From assembly GCA_963845265.1 (NCBI GenBank), contig CAWJRN010000014.1, forward strand, positions 1 to 64,000: 64,000 bases of DNA. The letters run 5' to 3'. This document shows, piece after piece, positions 1-9,654 of the stretch (its first letter is position 1; every line of letters starts with the position of its first letter). The notes beneath the pieces were generated by a model. The model worked only from the letters and a program-made list of their open reading frames with translations, made no database searches and was not told the origin of the DNA. A program made the translations under genes and the position numbers. Source of the stretch: DYRB01 sp963845265. Its GTDB lineage: Bacteria; Pseudomonadota; Gammaproteobacteria; Chromatiales; Chromatiaceae.

Positions 1-2706
<2,706 letters not shown>

Positions 2707-2875
2707 CGGTGATCTCCTGACCGCCCTACAGTAATTTAACCGGGTGGTGTCACCCTACATTGGCACAGAGGGGTGTGTGGCGCGGAGGGGCACGCCAACG
2801 GAGAGGGCATCGCGAACGGCGCACCGAACGCTTGACCTATACTCGGATCGTGGCAGGGTCCGAGGAGTGAGATCG

Positions 2876-3229
2876 ATGAAGATGCGCATGCAGACGTTCG
2901 GCGAGATCGAGGTCGAAGGCGAGCGTTACGATTACGATCTCGTCGTCGAGCAGGGCGGGATTCGCAAGCGCAGCAAAAAGCCGTCCAAGGCCTATCGCGC
3001 ACGCTACGGCCACACCCCGCTGTCTGCCGAGGAAGCCATCCCGTGGCACGGCAAGAGGCTGTTTGTCGGCACCGGGATGTACGGCAAGCTGCCGATCATG
3101 TCCGAGCTTTACGCCGCGGCCGAGGAAAAGGGGATCGAAGTGGTCGCGCGGCCGACGCCGGAGATCTGCGGCATGCTGCAGGAGTTGAAGCCCAAGGACA
3201 TCAACGCCATCCTGCACGTCACCTGTTGA
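2876..3229 (+). CDS. Mth938-domain (NDUFAF3-like) protein
   Basis: A 117-residue protein of the Mth938/DUF498 fold, the family that includes the mitochondrial complex I assembly factor NDUFAF3; the bacterial role is not settled. Typical blocks are visible: IRKRSKKPS in the first third, then LFVGTGMYGKLP, and VVARPTPEICGMLQELKPKDINAILHVTC at the C-terminus (the last two being contiguous stretches of the domain). I chose the ATG at 2876 because GAGGAG stands just upstream; the frame is open further upstream, but that part has no family similarity. It is the only plus-strand gene in the island-like left arm and could be chromosomal or passenger DNA. It ends ahead of a hairpin shared with the facing gene. 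Confidence 0.8.
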   Translation: MKMRMQTFGEIEVEGERYDYDLVVEQGGIRKRSKKPSKAYRARYGHTPLSAEEAIPWHGKRLFVGTGMYGKLPIMSELYAAAEEKGIEVVARPTPEICGMLQELKPKDINAILHVTC

Positions 3230-3346
3230 ATCCGCCTCGCGCATGAGGACGGGCCTGGTGAGGGCTCCGGAGAGGAGGGAACACCAGGGTCGGCGACCTC
3301 GGATTACGGGGGCGGCGAGGTCAACAGTCAGTCGCCGCGGACAGGC

Positions 3347-3383
3347 AAAAAAAGACCACGCCGGATCGCCCTGCGTGGTCTTT
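3347..3383 (-). terminator. Rho-independent terminator of the toprim operon
   Basis: AAAGACCACGC (3351-3361) and GCGTGGTCTTT (3373-3383) form an 11-bp stem with an 11-base loop. On the minus strand the stem is followed by an uninterrupted T-tract (the A run at 3347-3353), so it should terminate the leftward operon ending at 3395. It may also help stop plus-strand transcripts from the Mth938 gene. Confidence 0.8.
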
Positions 3384-3394
3384 GTGCCGAACGT

Positions 3395-4465
3395 TTACCT
3401 CGCCTGACTCAAGCAACGGCCCGCTCGGTGACGATTGCACCAGACGTCCGCCCAGTCGATTCCTTTCGCACCCGCCGGGATCGGCCCCGGGGGCAGGTGA
3501 ACCGCGACCGGGATTCCGCGTTCGAGAAGGCGCTCGCGCAAAGACAGTGCCGCCGCCTCTCCGGCACCTGAGCGATCCCGATCCGCCCAGACCACGACCA
3601 GCGAGGTCTCCGCGGGCGGCTCCAGCCGCGCGAGCAGGCCGGCCGATACCGCCGACCAGACGGGCATCCCCGTTCTCAGGTGTACGGCGAGCGCGGTCTC
3701 GATGCCCTCTGCGACGCCAAGCGTCGGCCCCGGAGCGAACAGCCGGATGGCCCCGCCGACCAGGCGGTCGCCCGGATAGCCCATCAGCTTCTTCGGGTCC
3801 GGCACGGCGGCCTTGCGTCCGTCGGGCGTGAGATACGTCCTGTGCACCGTCACCGGCGCACCGTCCGCACCCGTCACCAGGGCCACCATCGCCGGGTACC
3901 GGCCGACCAGCTCAGCCTCATTGCGGTCATTGCGCTGCCAGTAGCCCAGCGCCGGATGGAAGCGGACGACCCCGCCGTCCAGCCTTACACCGGACAGCCC
4001 TCTGCGGCTCAGATACGACCGCAGGGGAGCCGCACGACGGTCGGCCGGATCGAGCGATTGCTGCCAGACCCGGTTGAGGGCCTCGATCACCGACTCCCGG
4101 TCCCGCTCTGTCGAGCGCGGACGCGGGGTGTGTACTCGTCTGGGCTCCGGCACCCTGTCTTCGGTCATGCCCAGCTCGTGGGCGACCGCTTGCAGGGTCT
4201 CCGGGAAGGACCAACGATTCACCCACATCAGCAGGGCGAAGCCGTCAGGGAAGGTGCCGCAGGTGTTGCAGACACCTCCGCCGGTATCATCCACGTCACG
4301 AAACAGACGAAATCCATCGGTCCCGCCGTGGACAGGGCAGGGCACGTGCCGCCCGGGACGGCTCAAGGCCGGTCCAAGCGCGGGGGCGAGCGCCGCGAGC
4401 ATGTCGATCCAGCGCCCGGCGGCGCGTTCGCGCACCCCCCGTGCCTCGATGAGTCTCTTGTTCAT
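3395..4465 (-). CDS. Toprim-domain, primase-like protein with N-terminal zinc finger
   Basis: A 356-residue protein of the kind carried by integrative elements and plasmids (P4 alpha-type zinc-binding plus toprim). Residues 40-75 hold a zinc ribbon (CPVHGG, then CNTCG). A central linker region leads to a toprim core near residue 290, with SLVVVWADRDRSGAGEAA matching the DxD strand, and a C-terminal KGIDWADVW. It probably takes part in priming or DNA metabolism of the element. AAGGAG precedes the ATG, and the upstream small gene stops 4 bases before it, so the two are co-transcribed. A full replicative helicase domain is absent. Function beyond the fold is inferred from family. Confidence 0.75.
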   Translation of the reverse strand: MNKRLIEARGVRERAAGRWIDMLAALAPALGPALSRPGRHVPCPVHGGTDGFRLFRDVDDTGGGVCNTCGTFPDGFALLMWVNRWSFPETLQAVAHELGMTEDRVPEPRRVHTPRPRSTERDRESVIEALNRVWQQSLDPADRRAAPLRSYLSRRGLSGVRLDGGVVRFHPALGYWQRNDRNEAELVGRYPAMVALVTGADGAPVTVHRTYLTPDGRKAAVPDPKKLMGYPGDRLVGGAIRLFAPGPTLGVAEGIETALAVHLRTGMPVWSAVSAGLLARLEPPAETSLVVVWADRDRSGAGEAAALSLRERLLERGIPVAVHLPPGPIPAGAKGIDWADVWCNRHRAGRCLSQAR

Positions 4466-4469
4466 CGCG

Positions 4470-4676
4470 CTACTCCTTGCCCTCGATGCCGTTGGCCGTG
4501 AGGCTCAGCACCGCGTCCTCGCCGTCGCCATCGAGGTCTTCCAGGACCACGAACGCGGTCCGGCCTCTGTAGTCCAGGTCGACGACGGTAACGGCCGAGT
4601 CGTTCACCCACTCGACCCCGGCCACGAAGCCGGCGATCCGATCATGGCTATCGCTCTCGATTCGTACTCTTCTCAT
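4470..4676 (-). CDS. Small acidic hypothetical protein of the island operon
   Basis: A 68-residue acidic protein, MRRVRIESD... to ...NGIEGKE, with no family I recognise. The frame stays open upstream, but the ATG at 4676 has AGGTG shortly before it, and the longer reading has the composition of non-coding DNA. It lies tightly in front of the toprim gene (4 bases) and about 190 bases downstream of the radC-like gene on the same strand, so it is probably part of one transcript. Nothing indicates a catalytic motif. It may be an accessory protein of the element. Confidence 0.55.
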   Translation of the reverse strand: MRRVRIESDSHDRIAGFVAGVEWVNDSAVTVVDLDYRGRTAFVVLEDLDGDGEDAVLSLTANGIEGKE

Positions 4677-4869
4677 AAGGCACCTCATGGCCCGGTCTCC
4701 CGGGCGAAATGTGAAACGTGAAATGTCCGCCGGGTAGACGCCGCTTCCCTCCGGGAGAGGCCCTGCCGGGACACTCGGGGAGGGACCGCAGGACGGGGAC
4801 TCGTCGATCCGCAGGGCGGGAGACACCTCCGCACGCATGGGCGAAGAGAGCCTCCCGGCGGGGTTCGGC

Positions 4870-5382
4870 TCAGAGCAGGCTTCGCTCCGCGAGCGAAACA
4901 CTGCCCTCGGTGGCAACGACCACGTGGTCCAGCATGCGGACGTCGACCAAGGCCAACGCCTGTTTCAGGTGCTGGGTGATCCGCAGGTCCGCTTGGCTGG
5001 GTTCGGCCACCCCCGACGGATGGTTGTGCGCCACGATCAGCGCGGCCGCGTTGACTTGCAGAGCACGGCGCACTACCTCGCGCGGGTGCACGCTGGCGCC
5101 GTCGATGGTGCCCCGGAACAGCTCCTTCACCGCGATGACGCGGTGTCGCGTGTCCAGGAACAGGCAGACGAACACCTCGTTCGGGCGTTCGGCCAACCGC
5201 AGGCGCAGGTACGCCTGGGTCTGCGCGGGATTCTCGATCGCCTGGCCCTTCCTGTGCCGGGCCGCCAGGAGCCGCAACGCCAGGTCCGTCAACGACTCGG
5301 CCTCGGCTTCCGTCAGGTCACCGGGCTTGAGCCCCGCAAAGCGGTTTTCGCTTTCGACAAGTCGCAGCCGTCGCTGCTTCAT
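4870..5382 (-). CDS. radC: RadC-like JAB/MPN domain protein
   Basis: A 170-residue protein with the RadC/YeeS fold common on mobile elements. The JAMM metalloprotease motif is complete: a conserved upstream Glu (in AVKELFRGT), HNHPSG, then D eleven residues after the first His. The chromosomal RadC N-terminal helix-hairpin-helix is absent, so this is the short mobile-element form. The biochemical role of RadC proteins is unproven despite the name. The ATG at 5382 has a GAGGAGA ribosome binding site that lies inside a perfect 7-bp hairpin (separate entry). It belongs to the leftward operon with the 63-residue protein before it and the toprim protein after it. Confidence 0.85.
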   Translation of the reverse strand: MKQRRLRLVESENRFAGLKPGDLTEAEAESLTDLALRLLAARHRKGQAIENPAQTQAYLRLRLAERPNEVFVCLFLDTRHRVIAVKELFRGTIDGASVHPREVVRRALQVNAAALIVAHNHPSGVAEPSQADLRITQHLKQALALVDVRMLDHVVVATEGSVSLAERSLL

Positions 5383-5390
5383 GGTGTGGT

Positions 5391-5413
5391 TCTCCTCGGT
5401 TACCCGGAGGAGA
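5391..5413 (-). promoter_or_regulatory. Hairpin sequestering the radC ribosome binding site
   Basis: TCTCCTC (5391-5397) and GAGGAGA (5407-5413) form a perfect 7-bp stem with a 9-base loop. On the transcript the 3' arm is the GAGGAGA Shine-Dalgarno, 8 bases before the ATG. A CCCCGTGGGG-like palindrome stands just upstream. The same arrangement recurs before two other genes of this module. Confidence 0.6.
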
Positions 5414-5604
5414 CGCAGTCCCCCACGGGGAATGGTCTCCCGGATGGGGTGGTAGGATTCGGGTTTGGGTTCAGCGAAGTAGTAACGGCATGCCGGCGAG
5501 CCCGCAGTAGTCCCGCGGGTTGGCGTCAACACGGAAGCTCTCTGCGACGCGGGAAGACGCACCTGCCCCGGGGCGGGGAGAAGTTCTCCCCGCGGGGTCA
5601 ATGG

Positions 5605-5796
5605 CTAGGCCGCGCAGCGGCGGTCGTACTCGCCGCGGGCGGCGAGTTCCTGGGTGATCGTCTTAAGGATCGCGTTCGCCTCGGAGCGCCGCTCCGGGTG
5701 CAGCCTGCGGGCCTGATACACCCGCTCCCGGACGACCAGAATCGCTGCGCGGGTTGCCGATACGAGCCAGGCACTGAAGGAAGTGAGGTCGGTCAT
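5605..5796 (-). CDS. Small helical hypothetical protein, first gene of the leftward operon
   Basis: A 63-residue basic, helix-prone protein (MTDLTSFSAW... ...EYDRRCAA) that I do not recognise. The ATG at 5796 is set by AGGAGA at the right distance. That site is the 3' arm of a perfect 10-bp hairpin, so translation initiation is probably regulated. The gene stands first after a 230-base structured leader that is repeated elsewhere in the module, followed on the same strand by radC, a small gene and the toprim gene. No signal peptide or membrane segment is visible. Confidence 0.6.
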   Translation of the reverse strand: MTDLTSFSAWLVSATRAAILVVRERVYQARRLHPERRSEANAILKTITQELAARGEYDRRCAA

Positions 5797-5798
5797 CG

Positions 5799-5828
5799 GT
5801 GTGTCTCCTGAACAAAGGGGAGACACAC
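5799..5828 (-). promoter_or_regulatory. Perfect 10-bp hairpin burying a ribosome binding site
   Basis: GTGTGTCTCC (5799-5808) is complementary to GGAGACACAC (5819-5828), with a 10-base loop. On the minus strand the 3' arm holds the AGGAGA Shine-Dalgarno of the 63-residue gene, two bases before its ATG. A stem this long next to the start codon should strongly block initiation unless opened. Confidence 0.7.
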
Positions 5829-5856
5829 GCCCCCCTGGGGGAGTTGCTCTCCCCAT

Positions 5857-6085
5857 GGGGTGGTGGAATGGCGGGACAAGCCGCCGCGTCGCAGGGCTGT
5901 TTTTCTCGGGCGCCCAGCTAGCGCCTTTCCTCGGTCTCACCAGGGAGAGCCGAACGAAACCGCGTTGGCGCTGCCCCCTTCAGCGGAAGGGGCACCGCGA
6001 GCGCGCTTGCTCTGCACCATAGGCAATCACACGCCTTTGCAGAGGCGCGAAAGGTCTCCAAAAAACGCATCCTTTCCCGCCAAGG
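5857..6085 (-). promoter_or_regulatory. Structured 5' leader, copy A (homologous to copy B at 9165-9347)
   Basis: Shares the exact 20-mer TCGGGCGCCCAGCTAGCGCC (5906-5925) with copy B. It also shares GGGGTGGTGGA at its left end, a GGGCTGTT block, and a distal GCGAAAGG...CCTTTC hairpin. The 20-mer lies 110 bases before the start codon here and 117 in copy B. The stem between these blocks is GGCGG/CCGCC here and GCGGCGC/GCGCCGC in copy B, so pairing is kept while sequence changes. Likely a regulatory leader RNA; the promoter should lie to the right. Confidence 0.6.
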
Positions 6086-6402
6086 TCCAGGTCTTGTCGC
6101 TAACCCTTACGACTGCAGTCGGCCAGCAGCGGACCTAGACATAGGACAGCGGACAGCAGAGCATTGGTCTACACTTTGCGACGAATTTACAGGGGGCGTA
6201 GTCATCTGCTGACGGCCAAGCAGACCTCCGGGACATCCGTGCTACGATCCCAACCAGCAACGGCATATGAGGTAGCAGGGACGCAGATTCTCTGCAAGCG
6301 CCTCTCGCCTTTTGCCTCGGGATAACATCCCGTTTCGGGGTGATATCCAAAAACCAGAGGATCACTTTTCATACATATTGTCTTTGAACGACTGGCTTGT
6401 TG

Positions 6403-7434
6403 ATGGAATTTGTGTCTTACACCGACATGGAACAACTGCCAGAGGGTGCTGATACGCTGTTTGCACAGGGCGAGAAAGACAGCATGTTTTTTTCGCGCCC
6501 ATGGTTTGAGAATCTAGCGCACACGGCTATTCAGGATGGTCAGGCTATGTTGCTTGCCTGCGTGGTGGAAGGAGGCAATGTGCTGGCAATCCTGCCCCTA
6601 ACGAGGCATACCGGCAATACTTGCTGCTCCCTCAGGCATCGTTATAGTTCACTTTATACCCTGTTGCTTACGGACACCGATCAGGAGCAGATTCTTGCGT
6701 GTCTGATCCAAGGTTTGAGCGCATTACGGGTCGATGCATTGCTATTGGAGCCGGTTGGCGAGATTGACAGCAGAGTAAACAGCCTGCAAAGGAGCATGGA
6801 AGCTTCTGGATTTACCTGCCATCGCAGTTTCCGGTTCTACAACTGGATCTTCAAAGTGCAGGGGCAATCATATAAAGACTATATGGCAGATCGTCCTGCC
6901 AAACTGCGCAATATCATCGCCCGCAAGAAGCGTAAGCTTGAACGCGAGCAGGGCTATTGCATTCGCCTTTTTGCTGGAGACGAAGCTCCGCAGGCCATGT
7001 CTGATTACTATGCGGTCTACGGAGCCAGCTGGAAGGCCAATGAACAGTATGCGGACTTTCTGGATGGCATGGTAGCCGCTTTTTCGAAGACGGGTTGGTC
7101 GAGACTCGCAGTTCTCTATATTAAAGGACAGCCTGCCGCTGCACAGCTCTGGTTTGTACGGCACGCCAAAGCCAGCATATTCAGGCTGGCCTATGATGAG
7201 ACTTGGAGGCAGTATTCACCAGGCTCAATACTGACAGGATATCTGATGGAGCACGTGATCGATACGGACCAAGTAGAGGAGATCGACTTCTTGACGGGCA
7301 ACGAGGCTTACAAGCAGGACTGGATGTCTGAACGCAGGGAGCGTTGGGCGTTGAGTTGTGTGAAAAGTCGCAAGCCCACAGGCAGGTTCAATTGTTTTAC
7401 TGGATCGCTAAAGAGTATTTTCAAGACACGATAA
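6403..7434 (+). CDS. GNAT acetyltransferase, BioF2-like/CelD type (cargo gene)
   Basis: A 343-residue protein of the Acetyltransf_6 (BioF2-like, FemAB-related) family, usually linked to polysaccharide or cell-surface modification. Supporting blocks are a FFSRPWFENL start module, the RPAKLRNIIARKKRKLER stretch typical of the second GNAT half, GQPAAAQLWFVRHAKASIFRLAYDE, and a C-terminal IDFLTGNEAYKQDW. The ATG at 6403 is preferred to the TTG at 6397; neither has a clear ribosome binding site. Its base composition is clearly lower in GC than its neighbours. It sits on the opposite strand inside the island module, directly against the altered 3' end of the ATPase gene, so it is probably a later insertion. 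Confidence 0.75.
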   Translation: MEFVSYTDMEQLPEGADTLFAQGEKDSMFFSRPWFENLAHTAIQDGQAMLLACVVEGGNVLAILPLTRHTGNTCCSLRHRYSSLYTLLLTDTDQEQILACLIQGLSALRVDALLLEPVGEIDSRVNSLQRSMEASGFTCHRSFRFYNWIFKVQGQSYKDYMADRPAKLRNIIARKKRKLEREQGYCIRLFAGDEAPQAMSDYYAVYGASWKANEQYADFLDGMVAAFSKTGWSRLAVLYIKGQPAAAQLWFVRHAKASIFRLAYDETWRQYSPGSILTGYLMEHVIDTDQVEEIDFLTGNEAYKQDWMSERRERWALSCVKSRKPTGRFNCFTGSLKSIFKTR

Positions 7435-7438
7435 TGGT

Positions 7439-8056
7439 TTAATGCTGCTCTCCAGCGAATACAGTCGCAGCCGCGCCTACTCCGCTGAAGGCAGCGTTAG
7501 CGGCAAATACTGTAGTGTCCTTTGCGTCGATGCTGCCTTGCTCTGGGGCCAGACCGACCCGCACTGGCTTTTGTCTGCCCTTGCCGTCGGCCTCGATGCT
7601 CCACTCGGTCTTGCTGCGCATGGTGGCGATGACGTGCCCCGGGTAGGTAAGGATCGCGTTGACCAGGGCGCGCTGTTTGGGCGTCCCCTCCGACCACGCC
7701 GACCAGGTGTTGCCCCGGTACTTGGCGGCGGCCAGACGGTCGATCTCCTGCAAGAGCTCCTGCCAGCCGTGGGACAGGCTGTCGATGACCAGCACCGCGT
7801 AGCCCGCCTGGGCGGCAGCCTCGATGGCCCCCTGATAGGAGGGGATGTCGGCGTGCTCCAGATCGAGGACGTCGAAGCTGAAGCGGTCGGCGTACTTCGA
7901 GGCGGAGCCGCGCTCGGTGTCGATGACGGCAATGGCACCACCCAGCCCGGCGGCGATGCGCAGCGCCGTGAAGGTCTTGCCGGCCCCGGAGGGACCGAAC
8001 AGCGCCGCCCGCAGCTTGGCGGAGGATTTCGTGGCTTTCGTGAACGTAAAGGACAT
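7439..8056 (-). CDS. RecA-like AAA ATPase of an integrative element, with replaced C-terminus
   Basis: Residues 1 to about 170 match the AAA_24/phage-type nucleotide-binding protein found beside ssb on integrative elements: Walker A FGPSGAGKT near residue 20, Walker B AVLVIDSLSH, and KYRGNTWSAWSEGTPKQRALV, ending in VRVGLAPEQG. Relatives then continue with a KGIEYEFD-like strand. Here the sequence switches to SIDAKDTTVFAANAAF... and stops after 205 residues, so the last 40 or so family residues are missing. The switch falls at about 7550, next to the acetyltransferase insertion. The ATG at 8056 has GGGAGA, which is locked in an 8-bp hairpin. Probably an inactive or altered DNA-repair/recombination ATPase. 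Confidence 0.75.
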   Translation of the reverse strand: MSFTFTKATKSSAKLRAALFGPSGAGKTFTALRIAAGLGGAIAVIDTERGSASKYADRFSFDVLDLEHADIPSYQGAIEAAAQAGYAVLVIDSLSHGWQELLQEIDRLAAAKYRGNTWSAWSEGTPKQRALVNAILTYPGHVIATMRSKTEWSIEADGKGRQKPVRVGLAPEQGSIDAKDTTVFAANAAFSGVGAAATVFAGEQH

Positions 8057-8062
8057 GCTTCG

Positions 8063-8095
8063 TGTCTCCCAAAGGATGGAGGGCCCAGGGAGACA
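8063..8095 (-). promoter_or_regulatory. 8-bp hairpin over the ATPase ribosome binding site
   Basis: TGTCTCCC (8063-8070) pairs perfectly with GGGAGACA (8088-8095) across a 17-base loop. The minus-strand 3' arm contains GGGAGA, the presumed Shine-Dalgarno of the gene starting at 8056. A CCCCACGGGG palindrome follows about 10 bases further upstream, as in the other members of this set. Confidence 0.6.
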
Positions 8096-8170
8096 AACCC
8101 TCCCCGTGGGGAGTGGGTGCTCCCCGGACCGGGTCGGATGGGCCGCAGCGGCCGCGAACGTCTGGATACC

Positions 8171-8617
8171 CTAGAAGGGAATGTCGTCGTCGAAGGGAAT
8201 GGGGGGCTCGGAAACCGGCCGCGCAGGCGGTCCTTGATGGGAGCGCACGGGTACCGCAGGGGAGCCGTTGGCGGCCTGGGTGTCGCGTTCGCCCTTACCG
8301 CCGAGCATCTTCATCCGCTCGGCGAGGATCTCCGTGGTGTAGCGGTCCTGGCCGTCCTCGCCCTGCCACTTGCGGGTCTGCAGGCGGCCCTGGAGGTAGA
8401 CCAGGAAGCCCTTCTTCAGGAACTGCGCGGCGATCTCCGCGACCTTGCCGAACAGCACCACCCGGTGCCATTCGGTGCGTTCCTGTTTCTCGCCGTCCTT
8501 GTCCTTCCAGGTCTCGTTGGTGGCGACCGCCAGATTGGCGACCGCGGTGCCTTCGGCCGTGTAGCGCACGTCGGGGTCGCGCCCGAGGTGGCCGATGATC
8601 TGGGCTAGGTTCAGCAT
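8171..8617 (-). CDS. ssb: Single-stranded DNA-binding protein
   Basis: A 148-residue SSB. The OB-fold covers residues 1-110 (HLGRDPDVRYTAEGTAVANLAVATNE, then WHRVVLFGKVAEIAAQFLKKGFLVYLQGRLQ). A short Pro/Gln linker follows, and the C-terminus is the acidic DDDIPF tail that recruits repair and replication partners. The start MLNLAQIIGHLG replaces the usual MASRGVNKVILIGNLG, a form seen in element-borne SSBs. GAGGAA precedes the ATG. It lies upstream of the RecA-like ATPase on the same strand, 114 bases apart, as is common in integrative elements. It is probably a second, element-encoded SSB. Confidence 0.9.
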   Translation of the reverse strand: MLNLAQIIGHLGRDPDVRYTAEGTAVANLAVATNETWKDKDGEKQERTEWHRVVLFGKVAEIAAQFLKKGFLVYLQGRLQTRKWQGEDGQDRYTTEILAERMKMLGGKGERDTQAANGSPAVPVRSHQGPPARPVSEPPIPFDDDIPF

Positions 8618-8696
8618 GGATTGTTCCTCGCAAAGAAAGGGAGCGGACGTCCCCGGTGGGGATCGGGGCTCCCGGGTCGATTGGAAATACCGCGTC

Positions 8697-8834
8697 CTAC
8701 CAGGACACGGCGTGTTCGACGCTTGCGGTGTGCCGCGCGGCGGCTTGCTCCACCGCGTCGGCGGCAGACAGACCGAGCGCCAGACCGCAGGCGCTCAAGG
8801 CGGCGACGAGCGCCGCGAGGACGATGTGCCTCAT
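8697..8834 (-). CDS. Very small exported or lipoprotein-like peptide
   Basis: A 45-residue peptide, MRHIVLAALVAALSACGLALG... ...EHAVSW. The N-terminus is a clear signal sequence with an LSAC lipobox-like end, so a tiny lipoprotein is possible. The ATG at 8834 has GGAGAA upstream, and its ATG overlaps the TGA of the preceding gene by 4 bases, so the two are translationally coupled. It has no recognisable family. The remaining mature part is only about 25 residues, Ala/Val/Glu-rich. It may be an entry-exclusion-like or regulatory small protein; that is speculation. Confidence 0.5.
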   Translation of the reverse strand: MRHIVLAALVAALSACGLALGLSAADAVEQAAARHTASVEHAVSW

Positions 8835-9100
8835 GGTGCTTCTCCGGTGACGGCGGGCTGCGCCTCCTGCTCGGACGGGGAACGACACTTGCCCGGCGGA
8901 GTGGATCGAGCCTGATTGCTATCGAGGACGATGCCGCGACGCAGATAGGTGGGCTTGTGGAACCGGTTCCAGTCGGTCTGGGCGGCCCAGAGCGCTCGGC
9001 GTGGCGGGGTAGGGATCTCGGTCGGATCTTTAGGCACTGGGGCGCGCGCAATCGCGGCCAGGCCGGCCACGACCAGGCCGAGGACGATCAGGTCGAACAT
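8831..9100 (-). CDS. Small membrane-anchored hypothetical protein
   Basis: An 89-residue protein. Residues 1-18 (MFDLIVLGLVVAGLAAIA) form one membrane segment, followed by a Pro/Arg-rich soluble tail. I do not recognise the family. The ATG at 9100 is supported by GGAGG, itself paired with CCTCC in a 5-bp hairpin. The gene follows leader copy B and overlaps the small exported gene by 4 bases. It is thus the first gene of a second leftward transcription unit in the island, ahead of ssb and the ATPase. Confidence 0.5.
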   Translation of the reverse strand: MFDLIVLGLVVAGLAAIARAPVPKDPTEIPTPPRRALWAAQTDWNRFHKPTYLRRGIVLDSNQARSTPPGKCRSPSEQEAQPAVTGEAP

Positions 9101-9108
9101 CGGAAGGA

Positions 9109-9132
9109 CCTCCAGGTGAACAAACCGGGAGG
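9109..9132 (-). promoter_or_regulatory. Short hairpin over the ribosome binding site of the 9100 gene
   Basis: CCTCC (9109-9113) pairs with GGAGG (9128-9132). The minus-strand loop contains TTTGTTCA, the same octamer found in the loop of the 10-bp hairpin at 5799-5828. With 5 bp it is the weakest of the four and is listed because of that shared loop. Confidence 0.4.
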
Positions 9133-9164
9133 CATGGCCCCGCTGCCGGGGCGGCCTGCCCGGC

Positions 9165-9347
9165 GGGGGTGGTGGACTGCGGCGCGAAGCGCCGCCTCAT
9201 CGATGGGCTGTTCTTGTCGGGCGCCCAGCTAGCGCCATTCGCGGCCCGCTCATGCGAACCGGCAAACTGCCACAGAGGCTAGAGCAGGGGCGCGCAGGCG
9301 ACCACTGCGAAAGGGGCCGGTTTTCCTGCACCTTTCCTGGCGACTGG
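9165..9347 (-). promoter_or_regulatory. Structured 5' leader, copy B
   Basis: Second copy of the leader described at 5857-6085. It carries the identical 20-mer at 9217-9236, the GGGGGTGGTGGA left end, and a GCGGCGC-TTC-GCGCCGC hairpin at about 9179-9195. The distal GCGAAAGG/CCTTTCC pair lies near 9307-9337. It precedes the two small membrane or exported genes. A small leftward open frame inside it (9279-9560) has no family features, and I treat it as non-coding. Confidence 0.6.
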
Positions 9348-9654
9348 GATCCGGAGTATCCTGGCAGGGGAGAAGCCCATCTGATTCGCTGGGCATACCG
9401 CTGGAGTAATCCAGGCAGCGCTGACCAAAGGTTGCGGACGCTGGGTCCACTCAATTCGGGCCGAGCGACAACGACGCAACCGAAACAGCGGGTCCAATGC
9501 CGCCACGGGAAGACCCTCGGCTAGGCACAGCGTGACCGCATCGTGACGCTCTTGCGTCACGATGGTTCACAATCTGGTACGCTGGGTCACGGAGGCGCGG
9601 GGGGCGGGATGCGCTAACGTGTTGATGTATAGAGGATGATTGGGGTGGGTTAGG
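9348..9654. other. Non-coding end of the island; one strong palindrome
   Basis: I see no gene here. The notable element is CATCGTGACGC (9539-9549) and GCGTCACGATG (9554-9564), a perfect 11-bp inverted repeat with a TCTT loop, about 90 bases from the tRNA fragment. It could be an operator or recombination directionality site of the element, or the promoter-proximal control site for leader B. Confidence 0.45.

Noticed and set aside
6135..6435. Two small minus-strand frames upstream of the acetyltransferase gene
   Set aside because: No homology or ribosome binding site; they overlap the probable promoter region of the plus-strand gene.
7480..7560. Integron attC-like cores (CGCTAAC / GTTAGCG) at the acetyltransferase boundary
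   Set aside because: The heptamers do not fit the RYYYAAC/GTTRRRY consensus, and no symmetrical attC fold could be drawn.
9279..9560. 93-codon minus-strand frame at the island end
   Set aside because: It overlaps leader B and the 11-bp palindrome, shows no family features, and has no ribosome binding site.
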